A stretch of 64,000 bases of DNA from Ascarosepion bandense (GCA_037127315.1 JBBBDQ010000916.1:62001-126000); one strand, 5' to 3'; positions 33,300 to 43,066 are shown, counted from the stretch's first letter. The notes: a model not told the origin generated them from the sequence alone. Program-made: numbers and translations.

Positions 33300-34430
33300 T
33301 AACCAGCGGGATATGATTAGAGTGAACCTACTGTATACCTCTGGGTGATGATGCACATTTTCCTAGAATAAACAATAAATGTTCGGTCAGTTGATACTTA
33401 CATTTCTAATTAATATTAAATATTTTTTTCTGAATTTCAATGTTAGTTATTGACCCACGTTTAGAGAGCGTTAAAATCAGAAATACAAAGCCATTTAATA
33501 ATAACTAATGATTTGCTAACGAAAATCAATAAGCATGTAAAAATTAAGATTAATCGGAAAATAATGACTTAAAATAAAAGACTGTAAAATGTACACACGA
33601 AACCTTTACAGACTACTGACGATTCATAATCTATAACCGCCTAGACTATTATCTATGGATACGATAATAAAATTCTCTCATACATGAAAAAGCAGGCGGT
33701 GATTTTCTGGTCCTGAGTATATATACTCGAATCAATTTCATTTCATGCACTGTGCTATAAACTTTCCTTCCTCCTGGGTATGATGATAGACTACATCCCG
33801 CAGCAAGGCTACTGATGTGGATATCAAAGGTATTGAAGAGCCTAAAACCATCTTAAAATTTCTGTTGTTCCCAGGTTCTCTCAGGTAGTAGCATCTGCTA
33901 GGGTCAATGCTATGAAAAAATAACAAACCCCGAAACAAAAATTAACAGAATATATTTATAACAAAATAACCAACAATACATTTTCATAGTAAAATCAAAT
34001 TTAATACAACACTAAAAACATAGAAAAATTATTTTTATAGTAAAATTACCAACAATACATTTTATGATCTACAAGATATTTATCTAAAAACCATACCTTT
34101 ATTCTGAAAGTATAAAATTATATACAAAATATTTATATTTCGCCATTACATAACGCATAGTTGTTGATAGTTGTTATACCACCAAACATAATTGACCAAA
34201 CAATTAACATGAAGGAAATTTCATAACATTAGTTCCTATAATAACCTAAATTTCTTAAATCAAATTGTATTCCAAAATATAAATTCAAAGAATTACAATA
34301 CATAACACCACCTTTAGTAATCTTATAAGAAACATGTATATACACAAAAGCTGAGTATCATATACAAAGTTTTCAACTGTGAAAGCAAAATAACGCAAAT
34401 TATATTTTATTACTTCCATTCCCCACCCAA
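33300..34430. other. No recognised gene; A+T-rich, possible retroelement leader
   Basis: Very A+T-rich. The segment 33850-34070 (CCCAGGT..GTAGCATCTGCTAGGGT and ACCAACAATACATTT) resembles 36715-36900 (CCAGGTTGACCC..AGTAACATCTGTTAGAGT and ACCAACAATACATTT). Both lie upstream of Penelope-like remnants, so this may be a shared leader or terminal repeat. Confidence 0.4.
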
Positions 34431-34439
34431 CCCAAAATT

Positions 34440-35115
34440 AAACTCCTGCCTTCAACATTGAGCAAAATTCATAAGCTGCGACCCAGAGTCATACGAACAG
34501 GGAATGCTCGGTATAAGCAGTACCCTACAACGAAACAATTATCCAGTGACCATGACAATAACTCCAACATACATGGAAGAAAGGATAACAACCTCAGAAA
34601 ACAGCCTTTGTCTGTCTACCCTAGGTGGAGAGGTTATCGAAGAAAATACAAAAGATTTGTTGTCCATATAACATCAGAAAGATCTTTAGAAATGGTTCTA
34701 CACTTCGCAGGTAGCTCTCCCGAGTAAGACCCCAAAAGAGGAGGACATGACTAAAAATTGTGTGTGCGCCATTCCATGTAGCTCTGGAAAAAAATATAAA
34801 CAAGCAACTTGCCGCCTCGTTAAGGTAAGGCCATAAGAACATCACAAGACCGTAACAAGAGGGAGATAGAAAAATAAGGCGTAGCTCACCACATATTGAG
34901 GGAGAAAGTAATTACCGCAGCCTATGGGATGAAATTGAAATAATAGATAAAGAACTGGTAACTACGTAAACTTAAAGCATCAGCACATGTGCTAGAAAAT
35001 CTCCTAAGCTGACCAAGCATAGAGATGAAGCCAATATGGGAATATGAGCTCTGGTACAAAATACTAGAAGAAAGCCATTAACATCAAAAATACAAAAGAA
35101 AACCATTAATATCAA
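34440..35115 (+). pseudogene. Penelope-like element 2: linker and GIY-YIG endonuclease remnant
   Basis: In shifting frames the plus strand reads KKIQKICCPYNIRKIFRNGS (about 34635-34700, the RT-to-EN connector, normally KIxxILxxHNIxTVFRP), then KNCVCAIPCSSGKKYK (34755-34800), RLVKVR, EHHKTVTRG (about 34840-34865), GVAHHI, LWDEIEIIDKEL (about 34925-34955) and a final stretch near 35010-35040. This is the order of the canonical Penelope GIY-YIG nuclease (VYxIPCxxCxxxYIGxT, R...EH, SGVADHI, D....W..RKxxEA). The GIY-YIG core Tyr-Ile-Gly is itself altered (KYKQAT). RT domain absent. Confidence 0.65.
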
Positions 35116-35194
35116 CAAAATGCAATATGAAAGGGTTACTGAACATTAGGTTTATAAGTACCAAAAAATCGGGTGTCCTTGTTCTTAAGGACAC

Positions 35195-35515
35195 ATGGCA
35201 CAAGGGATATAGATGTTGGTTAGTTCCTGTGACTTGATCCAAAGAGTTGTGAGTTTAATACCATGCTACACTAGTGGTGAACTAGTAACTTAGATGGTTA
35301 GAGGGAGATCTTATGACTACCAGAAGAGGCACTAAGGAATGAAGATCATATAACCCAGTGATTGTAATAAAGGGTTTGATTCGAAATTCTTAGCACCTGA
35401 AGAAGCCCAGAGCGTACATCGGCCAAAACGTCGTACAAATAGTAACAAAGATGAGGACAATAGTCCGAATAATGTACTGTTCTCGTTCAAAACCGATGTC
35501 CATTACACCACAACA
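35195..35515 (+). mobile_element. Cephalopod-type SINE (tRNA head, conserved central domain)
   Basis: Starts with a tRNA-like head (GATGTTGGTTAGTTCCTGTG, then GAGTTTAATACC as a degenerate B box). The body carries CACCTGAAGAAGCCCAGAGC and CATCGGCCAAAACGTCGTAC then AACAAAGATGAGGACAATAG and TCCGAATAATG, which I recall as the conserved central part of cephalopod SINEs. Two shorter fragments occur at 13405-13610. The CTGAAGA...AAAACGTC layout looks like a degenerate hammerhead core (see findings). Confidence 0.6.
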
Positions 35516-35639
35516 CGTATAGCAGTTTAATGGTATTTTATTTATTTATTTATTTATTTTGCTTGTAACCAAATGTTTATCCCTAAATACATTCGCTATT
35601 TGAACACGCTATGGACTTTTGCGTCACATTTCTCATCAG

Positions 35640-35895
35640 AAGTCTATTTGCTATCGGTCATCTAAACGCCATACACTATACACGCTTAGGTAATCATGTC
35701 TCAAGAGAGACATGACTGACCGGGCAGATTTTCCCGCTGTAAGTTGCCGTTATTTTCTGTAGTTGACTGGTTGTTAACCAAGGATATAGAACTCAATCTG
35801 TCCTTATATTTAACCCATAACTGGAGTGAAATGCGACCGGTTAATACCTTTCCCAAGGGTATTTGCGCGTAAATGAATGCAATGATTTTAAGGAC
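35640..35895 (-). mobile_element. tRNA-derived SINE, type 1, copy
   Basis: Shares GGTAATCATGTCTCAAGAGA, GACTGACCGGGCAGATTTTC, CTGGTTGTTAACCAAGG and TTAATACCTTTCCCAAGGGT with the copies at 9318 and 61000. The tRNA head (minus-strand 5' end) is truncated near 35895, where the family would continue to the B box. Confidence 0.7.
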
Positions 35896-35899
35896 CCAA

Positions 35900-37170
35900 C
35901 TTCTCGTTGTTCCATTAGATCTATTTAGCTATAGCTCAACAATTACTAGCAATTACAAGAAAAGCATTAAACTCGTGAACTTATTTTATTCAATTCACAT
36001 ATTTTTACTAGTCATATTTTCTCAAAATTCGATAGCGTGGTTACTTCCGTATCTATTGACATTGTTCTTAGTATGTTGTAAACTTTTCCGCTTTGAATAC
36101 CCAATCAACTTCAAATATTTTCTTGTAAATCAATCCAATTTTCTTTCTTATTACGTTTTAAAACCTTTTTATTAAAACCTCATTAAAATTACTTTCTTGT
36201 TCTTATCTTCTTAGCTAAGTTTTTCAATTTCTTTTTTGATTCTCTTATCTCTATATATTTTTACGCAATTTCTAACGTTCGGTTTCCATCATTCAGTAAC
36301 TACACAATATACTTTTCTCCTTAGGCGTTTTTCATCCTTAATAGCTCCGGCTACCTTAGTGCATCTGAAATTAAATAATAAATATCAATAACTATACAAT
36401 ATATTTATTTACTTATAATATCACAGAAAATCATCGATTAATGCAAACATTATATAATATCACAAAGCCAACTACGATATTGTAAATGTCTCAGATAGAA
36501 AATAAATATTACAAGTAAATTTCAAACGGTATATTTATCTGAGAAATATAAGCACAAGGGTCGGTTTAAATCGAAAGAAATCTGCTATTTTCTAAAGAAA
36601 TAGCAGTGTATGCTAAACACTTCACTTCATACGTTAAACTGCGTCGGCATCAAGGCCTCTGATTGGGATGTTGTAAGGAGCATAGAATCAACTCTTAATT
36701 GCTATTTTTTCCAGGTTGACCCTGACCCGGATTAGTAACATCTGTTAGAGTTCCAGCTGTGGGCAAATACTAAAACCCACACTGGGATCAAATCACTATG
36801 AAATTATAAAAACAGACCTTTATAGAAATGTATACATAAGAATAGACTTCATAGAAAATATACATTTTTGAAGGAAAAATATTACCAACAATACATTTCT
36901 GAAAAAAAAAAAATTGCCTTAACACATTTCTGAAGGAAAAAAATTCTTACCAGAATACAAAAACTAGAAGGTATTTTCAATTTTAGAAGGTGAAAAAAAT
37001 TTTCATCAAAATCTGATTAAAACAAACTTATGACTGTAACCGAACATTAAAAAGAAAACAAAAACTGAAAAGTCTAACTTTTTGATATTAAATAACCTAC
37101 AGGGGTAGATCTGCCGTTAAACAAAATTCAAAATTCAAACTCAAATTCAATTCATAGGCTGACTATTAAA
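35900..37170. other. No recognised gene
   Basis: A+T-rich. The 100-codon ORF at 35873-36175 is hydrophobic because of T-rich composition and has no motif. A 9-bp hairpin (CTGCTATTT/AAATAGCAG) lies at about 36582-36606. Confidence 0.4.
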
Positions 37171-37174
37171 GAGT

Positions 37175-37370
37175 GACGCTTCTTCTTCTTCTTCTTCTTC
37201 TTCTTCTTCTTCTTCTTCTTCTTCTTCATTATGTGCCGTGTTTCTTTAGGACGTAAAGAATCATGGAGTTCCACTTGCCCCTGTCCCTTGTTGATCTTAA
37301 TATTTTTCCTTTTGGTATCTCTCCTAAATACTAAGCTATTAGTTCAATCATTAATGAGGATCAGGAAAGG
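37175..37370 (-). mobile_element. RTE-like LINE 3' terminus with (CTT)n tail
   Basis: (CTT)n at 37180-37227 followed by ATTATGTGCCGTGTTTCTTT and AGGACGTAAAGAATCATGGA, the same arrangement as at 29467 and 50155. Only the 3' end remains; the sequence runs into Penelope-like coding text. Confidence 0.65.
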
Positions 37371-37373
37371 CGT

Positions 37374-39070
37374 ATGACATTGGTTATAGCCTTGAGGGAC
37401 ACACGCGTTCGCATAACAGAATCTGGAATTAGACCCATTCGATACCATTCCTCATTATCCGATTTGATAAGAACGATGGGACTAAATCAAAGAAACATCC
37501 ATGATTACCTTAGCCTTGTAGCTTGCGCAGAAGGTCAGTATACTAAACCTTGTCAAGTTATTTTGAGATATCAAGGAAGCGACAGAGTCTCTAAAATGAC
37601 AACAAAGGAGGTATATGTGCTCTTAAAAGACCACAAACTAGAATTTTACCGCAAAATACCGACGAGAATAATAAACCCTACAAAATCGGAAATCAGTAGG
37701 ATTAGCAAAGTAATATTAGAAAGAACCAACCAGCGAATAAAGGAAAAAATTCAACTAATGCAATGGAGGGGTACAATGAACGTTATCAAATGGTTTGAAA
37801 ACCTTGGGAAGAAAAATAATGCCACTTTCTTACAGTTCGACATCGTGAATTTTTACCCATCGATTTCTAAAGATGAAATCAAGAAAATTCTGAACTGTAT
37901 AAAATCAGTTCTCATCCACGAGAACAAACAGTGGACTAGAAATTCAACGGATGATTTTGATTTATCTATGGGAGCCATGGATTCTGCAGAATCTTCAGAT
38001 CTGGTGGGATTATTCCTGTTGTACAATCTCACTGCGCATAAAGAAATCGACACGAACAATATAGGACTATATAGAGATAACGGACTCATGATAATAAATA
38101 AATCTACTGGATGTAAGGTTGATAGAACGAGAAAATTACTTTATAAAGTCTTTAAATCATTTGGTCTTAACGTAGTGATTAACCCCAATATCAAGCAAGT
38201 AGACTTCTTAGACATAGCATTAGACTTAGTATCAAACACTTTCCAACTTTACATGAAAAACAATGCAAACCCAATATATATAAACCCCAATTCTAATCAC
38301 CCACCATCTTTTATCAAACACATCCCATCATCGATAGAACGCCGCATTAACACACATTCATCCAGTAAAGAAATATTTGATAAACACAAGGTAATTTACG
38401 ATAAAATCCTTAAAAATAGCGGATATCAATCATCAAAAATTAACTTTGGGGAAAAATTCAGGAGTTAAAAAGCAAAAATAGAAACCGGAAAATCATATGG
38501 TATAACACTTCTTTTAATCAATCAATTAACTTCAAACTGGGACATAAATTTCTTCAATTAATAAATAAGAATTTCCGCAAAAATAACCCTCTAAGCAAAA
38601 TATTGAATAAAAATACAATTAAACTAAGCTATAGCTGCTCCAATAATCTAGAAAAAAATAATTAAAGTACATAATAACAAAATATTAAAAGCACACAATA
38701 AAAATAACTCCAACACTAATACCAGTCCGGCCCATAATAACAACCTTTGTAACTGTAGAAACCCTAACCAATGCCCCATGACCAATAAATTTTAACGATT
38801 TATCCTTGATATATATGAGTTCGATTCCATCCATGGAGAATCCTAAGGATGAAAAAATGTATATCGGAAATACCATGAACGTATTTAAAAAGTAATTTTA
38901 CAATCACCTCTCATCCTTCAACAACAAAGAAAAACAAAACATGACATCTCTATCTAAATACTTTTGGAAGTTAAAAGACGAAAATAAAACGCCTAAAGTA
39001 AATGGAAAATCCTTAAACAAGCAAGAACAGCTAAATCTATAAAGGAACCATGTTTTCTCTGTCTTCAATA
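37374..39070 (+). pseudogene. Penelope-like element 1: reverse transcriptase plus GIY-YIG endonuclease
   Basis: A 364-codon open frame (37374-38468). Recognisable PLE-type RT starts near residue 70: VYVLLKDHKLEFYRKIPTRI, INPTKSEISRISKVIL, FLQFDIVNFYPSISKDE (first catalytic Asp), SSDLVGLFLLYNL, GLYRDNGLMI (family YRDDGL; second Asp is Asn), VDFLDIALDL and NPIYINPNSNHPPSFIKHIP. The first 70 residues do not match the family and probably come from upstream sequence. Beyond the stop at 38468 the reading continues with NTIKLSYSCSNNLEKN, CNCRNPNQCPMTNK (about 38745), MYIGNTMNVFKK (38856 on) and FYNHLSSFNNKEKQNMTSLS plus KYFWKLKDENKT, a GIY-YIG nuclease with stops. An RT joined to a GIY-YIG nuclease is the defining Penelope-like layout. 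5' truncated and inactive. Confidence 0.8.
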
Positions 39071-40350
39071 AAAAATTGAGATCCTTAAATATATAAACAG
39101 TAACAAGCTTTTAAACCAGAGGCATGAAACTACTGTAAACTGCAAGTACATTAGAGAACTAACATTACAATCATGCTAAAAAAATACTACAATAGCCAGA
39201 GTTAGGACCCCATATAAAAAAAATTCTATAGAAATATCGAATTATCAAATTCTAAAGTAAGGTTTAATATTCATAATTAAATTAGAAATTTTTTCTCTAA
39301 ATAAATTTAAGAATTTTATATAAGTAATCGATTTACTAAATTATGAATTAAGGTTAGTAACCATAATTAGATTAATTATATATACTGTCCTTAATACACA
39401 CAAAACTTCAACTATTATCTTAAATACAAACGCACCTATTACCTATCCACCTATTACCTCAAATACAAACATTCTACTCTCCCCTTACATAAAATTCTAT
39501 TGAATACGCACTTATTTCCTGCGTTTATCTAGTACCTAAATAACCCTAACATTAAAATTTACCTCTTACATTAAATTTTACCACAAACGGTGATATAATT
39601 TAAATTTGAAATTTAAGAGAAAAAATCGGTTTTCAAACTGTGATCTAATTAAGATTTAAAATGTAATTGAAAAAATTGACTTCCTACATCCAAAATTATG
39701 ATTAAATATACAAATTTAGATTATTTACAAAAACGCTACTTATATACAAAAAAAATATATTCTGTACTGAATACGCATCCCACTCATAACCTGTTTCCCT
39801 AAGAAATCCTAAAATATATAGTCTAGTCACAAGATATATATAAATAAAATTCCCACTCCAAAATTCTAAAGGTCAATTAACAGTAATTGTTCCCTTATCA
39901 CTAAACCCCCACCACATACACAATTTACTAGATATAAGAATAGAAATCAAAATTAAAAATGTAAAAGAAAAAACGGTTTCTAAATTATGATCTAATTAAT
40001 AATTAAAAATATAGATTTAAGAGAAAAAATATCTTCCCTAACTCCAAAGTAAAGATTAAATATACAAACTCACATTAAATTATAAAGACTCAGCTTAAAT
40101 AAAAATATCCGGCGCCACCCAATACCGGCTCTTCTAAGAAATACAAACGACATAGTCTAGTCACTAAATAATAAAAACTTACAAGGTTAAATCTGTCTAG
40201 AAATCAAAAACTCTAATTAATCAACCACTTGAAAAAACACCCTCTCCAAAAATTCTAACGGTCACAGACTTATTCTCCTATCACTAACCCCCACCAACAC
40301 CTATAACAAAACTAAAAAAATCTAAGGAAAGAGGCTTTCCATTACATTTC
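39071..40350 (+). other. A+T-rich tail region downstream of Penelope-like element 1
   Basis: Extremely A+T-rich, no ORF. Blocks 39590-39760 and 39950-40110 are diverged direct repeats (AAGAGAAAAAATCGG, GTGATCTAATTAA, GATTAAATATACAAA against AAGAAAAAACGG, ATGATCTAATTAA, GATTAAATATACAAA). It lies between the PLE nuclease and a hammerhead-like fold and may be the element's 3' non-coding part. Confidence 0.4.
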
Positions 40351-40408
40351 ATACCGCCTGATAAGACATTGAAGTTTCAATGTCGAAACAAACGTATCTT
40401 TGTCGTGG
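40351..40408 (+). ncRNA. Hammerhead-ribozyme-like fold downstream of Penelope-like element
   Basis: Core elements in order on the plus strand: CTGATAA (40358-40364, consensus CTGANGA), stem II GACATTGA/TCAATGTC (40365-40372 with 40377-40384, perfect 8 bp, loop AGTT), GAAA (40385-40388), stem III CAAA/TTTG (40389-40392 with 40399-40402, 6-nt loop), then TC (40403-40404), the expected cleavage position, and a 4-bp stem I (CCGC with GTGG). Everything fits a type I hammerhead except the base before the last A of CTGANGA, normally the catalytic G, which is A here. Penelope-like elements are known to carry hammerheads, so a decayed example is likely. Confidence 0.65.
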
Positions 40409-40548
40409 ATATATATAGAAAAATAATGTACATGTTGCAAAATATAATTAATAATAAATATTCACAGCTCTACATATTATATATCGAGTACTGTTTTAAA
40501 TTAATGTTTTGGACGTTGTAAGAATTCTTTCTTCGTTCTGTATTCACT

Positions 40549-40596
<48 letters not shown>

Positions 40597-40599
<3 letters not shown>

Positions 40600-40830
40600 A
40601 TCCGCAGACAGATCTGTTTCGCTGTATCACAGCTCATCAGTACGGTTAGACTCCGATTGTTTTAACCCAAGATTGAAACCCGAACGAATTGGCGTCAGTC
40701 GGCGTTTCTACTTCTGGGCTATGGGCGCTCGGTAGAAGTGGGCAGACTTTTTAGCGAGTATATTATCATTATACACGCCCAGTAGCCAGAGTGCTCTAAT
40801 TCATTACTGAATAAGCGCTGCTATATATAT
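40597..40830 (-). mobile_element. SINE with tRNA head and 3' hammerhead motif, copy S1
   Basis: On the minus strand: a leader (about 40830-40735), a tRNA-like head with TAGCCCAGAAGTAGAA as A box (40721-40706) and GGTTTCAATC as B box (40680-40671), spaced as in a tRNA; a spacer; a hammerhead motif (40645-40602); then GATGAC and a (TA)n tract (40596-40551). Copies S2 and S3 at 45197 and 46341 share the same order. Transcription by RNA polymerase III from the internal boxes would place the ribozyme at the RNA 3' end. Confidence 0.75.
40602..40645 (-). ncRNA. Hammerhead ribozyme motif, complete core (S1)
   Basis: Minus-strand order: stem I 5' strand CCGTA, CTGATGA (40640-40634), stem II GCTGT-GAT-ACAGC (40633-40621), GAAA (40620-40617), palindromic stem III CAGATCTG (40616-40609), TC (40608-40607), then stem I 3' strand TGCGG (40606-40602). 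All invariant core bases are present. Stem III has no loop, so within one molecule it can barely close; minimal hammerheads with palindromic stem III are known to work as dimers. Predicted cleavage is after the C complementary to position 40607. Confidence 0.8.
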
Positions 40831-40838
40831 ATATATAT

Positions 40839-40885
40839 AGCCCCCCGCACATCAGTGGCATTTCTGCCTTGCTCGGGGTGAAATG

Positions 40886-40893
<8 letters not shown>
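40839..40893 (+). mobile_element. Jockey/CR1-like LINE 3' end (isolated)
   Basis: AGCCCCCCGCACATCAGTGG then CATTTCTGCCTTGCTCGGGG and TGAAATGATTAA is nearly identical to the 3' end of copy E (49530-49587), and continues directly into (TA)n at 40891-40922. Extreme 5' truncation. Confidence 0.85.
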
Positions 40894-40922
<29 letters not shown>

Positions 40923-40925
<3 letters not shown>

Positions 40926-42287
40926 GGAGATGTCCGTTACCACATCAGTAGTAGATCAGGCGAAGGTTGAAGAATGAACCACTTCAGTATTTCAGTATTG
41001 ATATTAGCCTCGAACACTTAGCCAAAGATCAGCAAGAGCTTTTTATGCCACTGATTAGAAAGGTCAGTGAGCTCTTTGGAGATTTTAAAGACAGGAAGTA
41101 CAGAAGAGGATTTTCGACCAGCAGGAAAACAAGTAACAATGAGGCAATAGTTGTAGAGTTTGGAGAGGAGAGGGGAGAGTTCAAGGGGCACATTTTCTTT
41201 GGAGAGTTACGAGAATTCCGTCATTTCCTCTTGCCTTGAAGCTTAGAACTTATGTGAGCGACGTGAGAGGTGGTTATGTATACGTCACTTAGTTGAGTCT
41301 CATCTCTAGGTTGGAAGTCGGGTGTGGGTATTGCAAACGAGCCAAATATAGAGTTGGAGCAAAGCACACAATCTTGTCCATTGTGTCTATGAGGATCTTA
41401 AATTTATTGAACAAAAAGTGGATCGAAGATTTGGTGTTGCTTAACACACATTTGCAGAACCGCAAGTAGTCTTTAGAGTCAAACTTGTGTGATGCTATAC
41501 ACTGCTTCGTTCTATCAGCAAACAGCTTAGCCTAATTTAAGATCAGCTTGTATTCATTAAGAGCAAATACAAAAATGGTACCTATTGCAGTGAGACGCGT
41601 CGGTCCCGTAAAGCCAGAAATAGTTCCTGTGGGCAATGGCAAACAAGCAAGCACGATAGCACCAAGTGTATGAATGAGGTTAAAATCGGAACTTCCTGGC
41701 CAGAAGAAAAATATTGATACCAGCTTTTACCTTGGACGAGACCTCAGAGGTGCAGTCTTTAACAGGGCAGCGCAACACTTTATTACAAAAGACATCACAA
41801 ACAAAATTGCGGAACGACTCCGAGACTGCTTTTTGATAGTAATAAGATATTTTCCTCTTAGGAGATTCCTAGGGGAGGAAAGGAAGTGAAAAGTGATTCT
41901 GACGGAAACCACAGCTTAATCAGTGTTGCCAAGAGCATGGTAATAATCAGTGATAAAAGTGAAGCAGAAATCTAGCAGAGAAACGTGTTCTTCGGTGGTA
42001 CTGAGAAAAAGCATGAGAACATCCACGACTTGCGTGTGAGTCTGATTGATTGAGAAATTCACAGTATAGACGCAAACAAGCTCAGTGAAAGAGTTTTTCA
42101 GCCAGTTAGCATGGTGGGCATTGAAGTCAACAAACACACTGGCGTCCTTCTTAAAGAGGGAAAGATAAGCCGGAATCGAAAAATCAGAGAAGATTGTAGG
42201 GTTAAGATTGGTTTGGATATCTGGGGAACGTTCATTGAGGAAAGTTTTCACACTGCAAATTTTGGAACGTATACCACGGATGAAAGT
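40923..42287 (-). pseudogene. Jockey/CR1-like LINE copy D (endonuclease to mid-RT)
   Basis: Antisense copy. The 42380-41916 minus frame includes the ORF start region FIRGIRSKICSVKTFLNERS and, further on, FVDFNAHHANWLKNS (copy B: FGDFNAHHAEWLKDS) with CFTFITDYYHALGNTD in place of the SDHT motif region. Downstream the linker and the start of RT are recognised at DNA level: 41140-41205 matches copy B 26980-27035. It stops at 40923 within the RT, next to (TA)n, so the 3' half is missing. That is not simple 5' truncation and suggests a deletion or recombination at the TA tract. Heavily mutated. Confidence 0.72.
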
Positions 42288-42680
42288 CATAGGACAAGAA
42301 CAGTGCGGTTTTGTCAAAAACACTGAAACAAGGAACGCGTTATTCATTCTCAGAATGCTACCTGTACGAGCAATACACATAAAAAACGTGTGTGTTTTAA
42401 AGACTAATCAAGGGCGTTCGACAAAGAACGCCACAAAGACTTGTCGATATATTCAGGAAAGTCATTAGAGTTACCAAGGACCTATAGTATCAGCAAACAG
42501 CCATCATATGGACAATAAATTAGTTCGGCATATATGCAAAAATTGAAAAGGATGAAAGACAATGATATGTCTTCTCAATGAATCTGTTCATCATGTACGG
42601 TGAAACAATTTTTTATACATTACGCTTAGAACTTCAGAAGGATTTGCACATAGCCGTCTGTCATTTTTTTTTTTTTGCAA
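42288..42680 (+). pseudogene. RTE-like LINE reverse transcriptase fragment
   Basis: The plus strand reads GQEQCGFVKNTETRNALFIL and RMLPVRAIHIKN, then, shifted, KTNQG and DKERHKDL, the RTE RT segment with pattern EQCGFVxxxGTRNAIFxLRML and YxKAFDxVxHxxL. Further on, FSMNLFIMYGETIFYTLR (42569-42622) corresponds to VFSPDLFNLYxExILRxL. The catalytic YADD region is not reached. It abuts LINE copy D, whose conserved start on the opposite strand ends at about 42288. Confidence 0.68.
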
Positions 42681-42689
42681 TCAAAATCA

Positions 42690-43060
42690 TCGATTTTCTT
42701 AAAATGCCATCAATGCTTTGCTGTACTTACCGAATAATTTCAGGTGTTCTAATGTTATCAGTGCGTTTGTAATATTTCTTACGTTTTGATATCGGCGATC
42801 CATTTCCACCTTTATCCACTAACCGACTGCAAATTTGGTAGACGAAGGTTCTAAATATATTTAAAAACGTGCTGTTTGTAAATTTCTATGTTCAGCCTTT
42901 ATTATCATGATAGTTGCGTGCCGATTCATTTCTTGTGTAAGTATTAGGCATATCATTGAGAATTCTGAAATATTGAAAATATAAAGTTGATAATATGCTG
43001 TTAGTTAAAATAACATGTCCTCAAATGTCTTTCGCACACGCATACACACATGCAAACAAT
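42690..43060. other. No recognised gene
   Basis: No motif seen apart from a T-run at 42666-42676. Confidence 0.4.
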
Positions 43061-43065
43061 CCCCC

Positions 43066-43066
<1 letters not shown>

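Noticed and set aside
35873..36175. 100-codon hydrophobic ORF as a membrane protein
   Set aside because: Hydrophobicity follows from T-rich codons; no motif, starts inside a SINE copy, no supporting context.
40967..41239. 90-codon plus-strand ORF
   Set aside because: Antisense of the LINE copy D linker; the DNA matches 26980-27035 of copy B in the same antisense sense.
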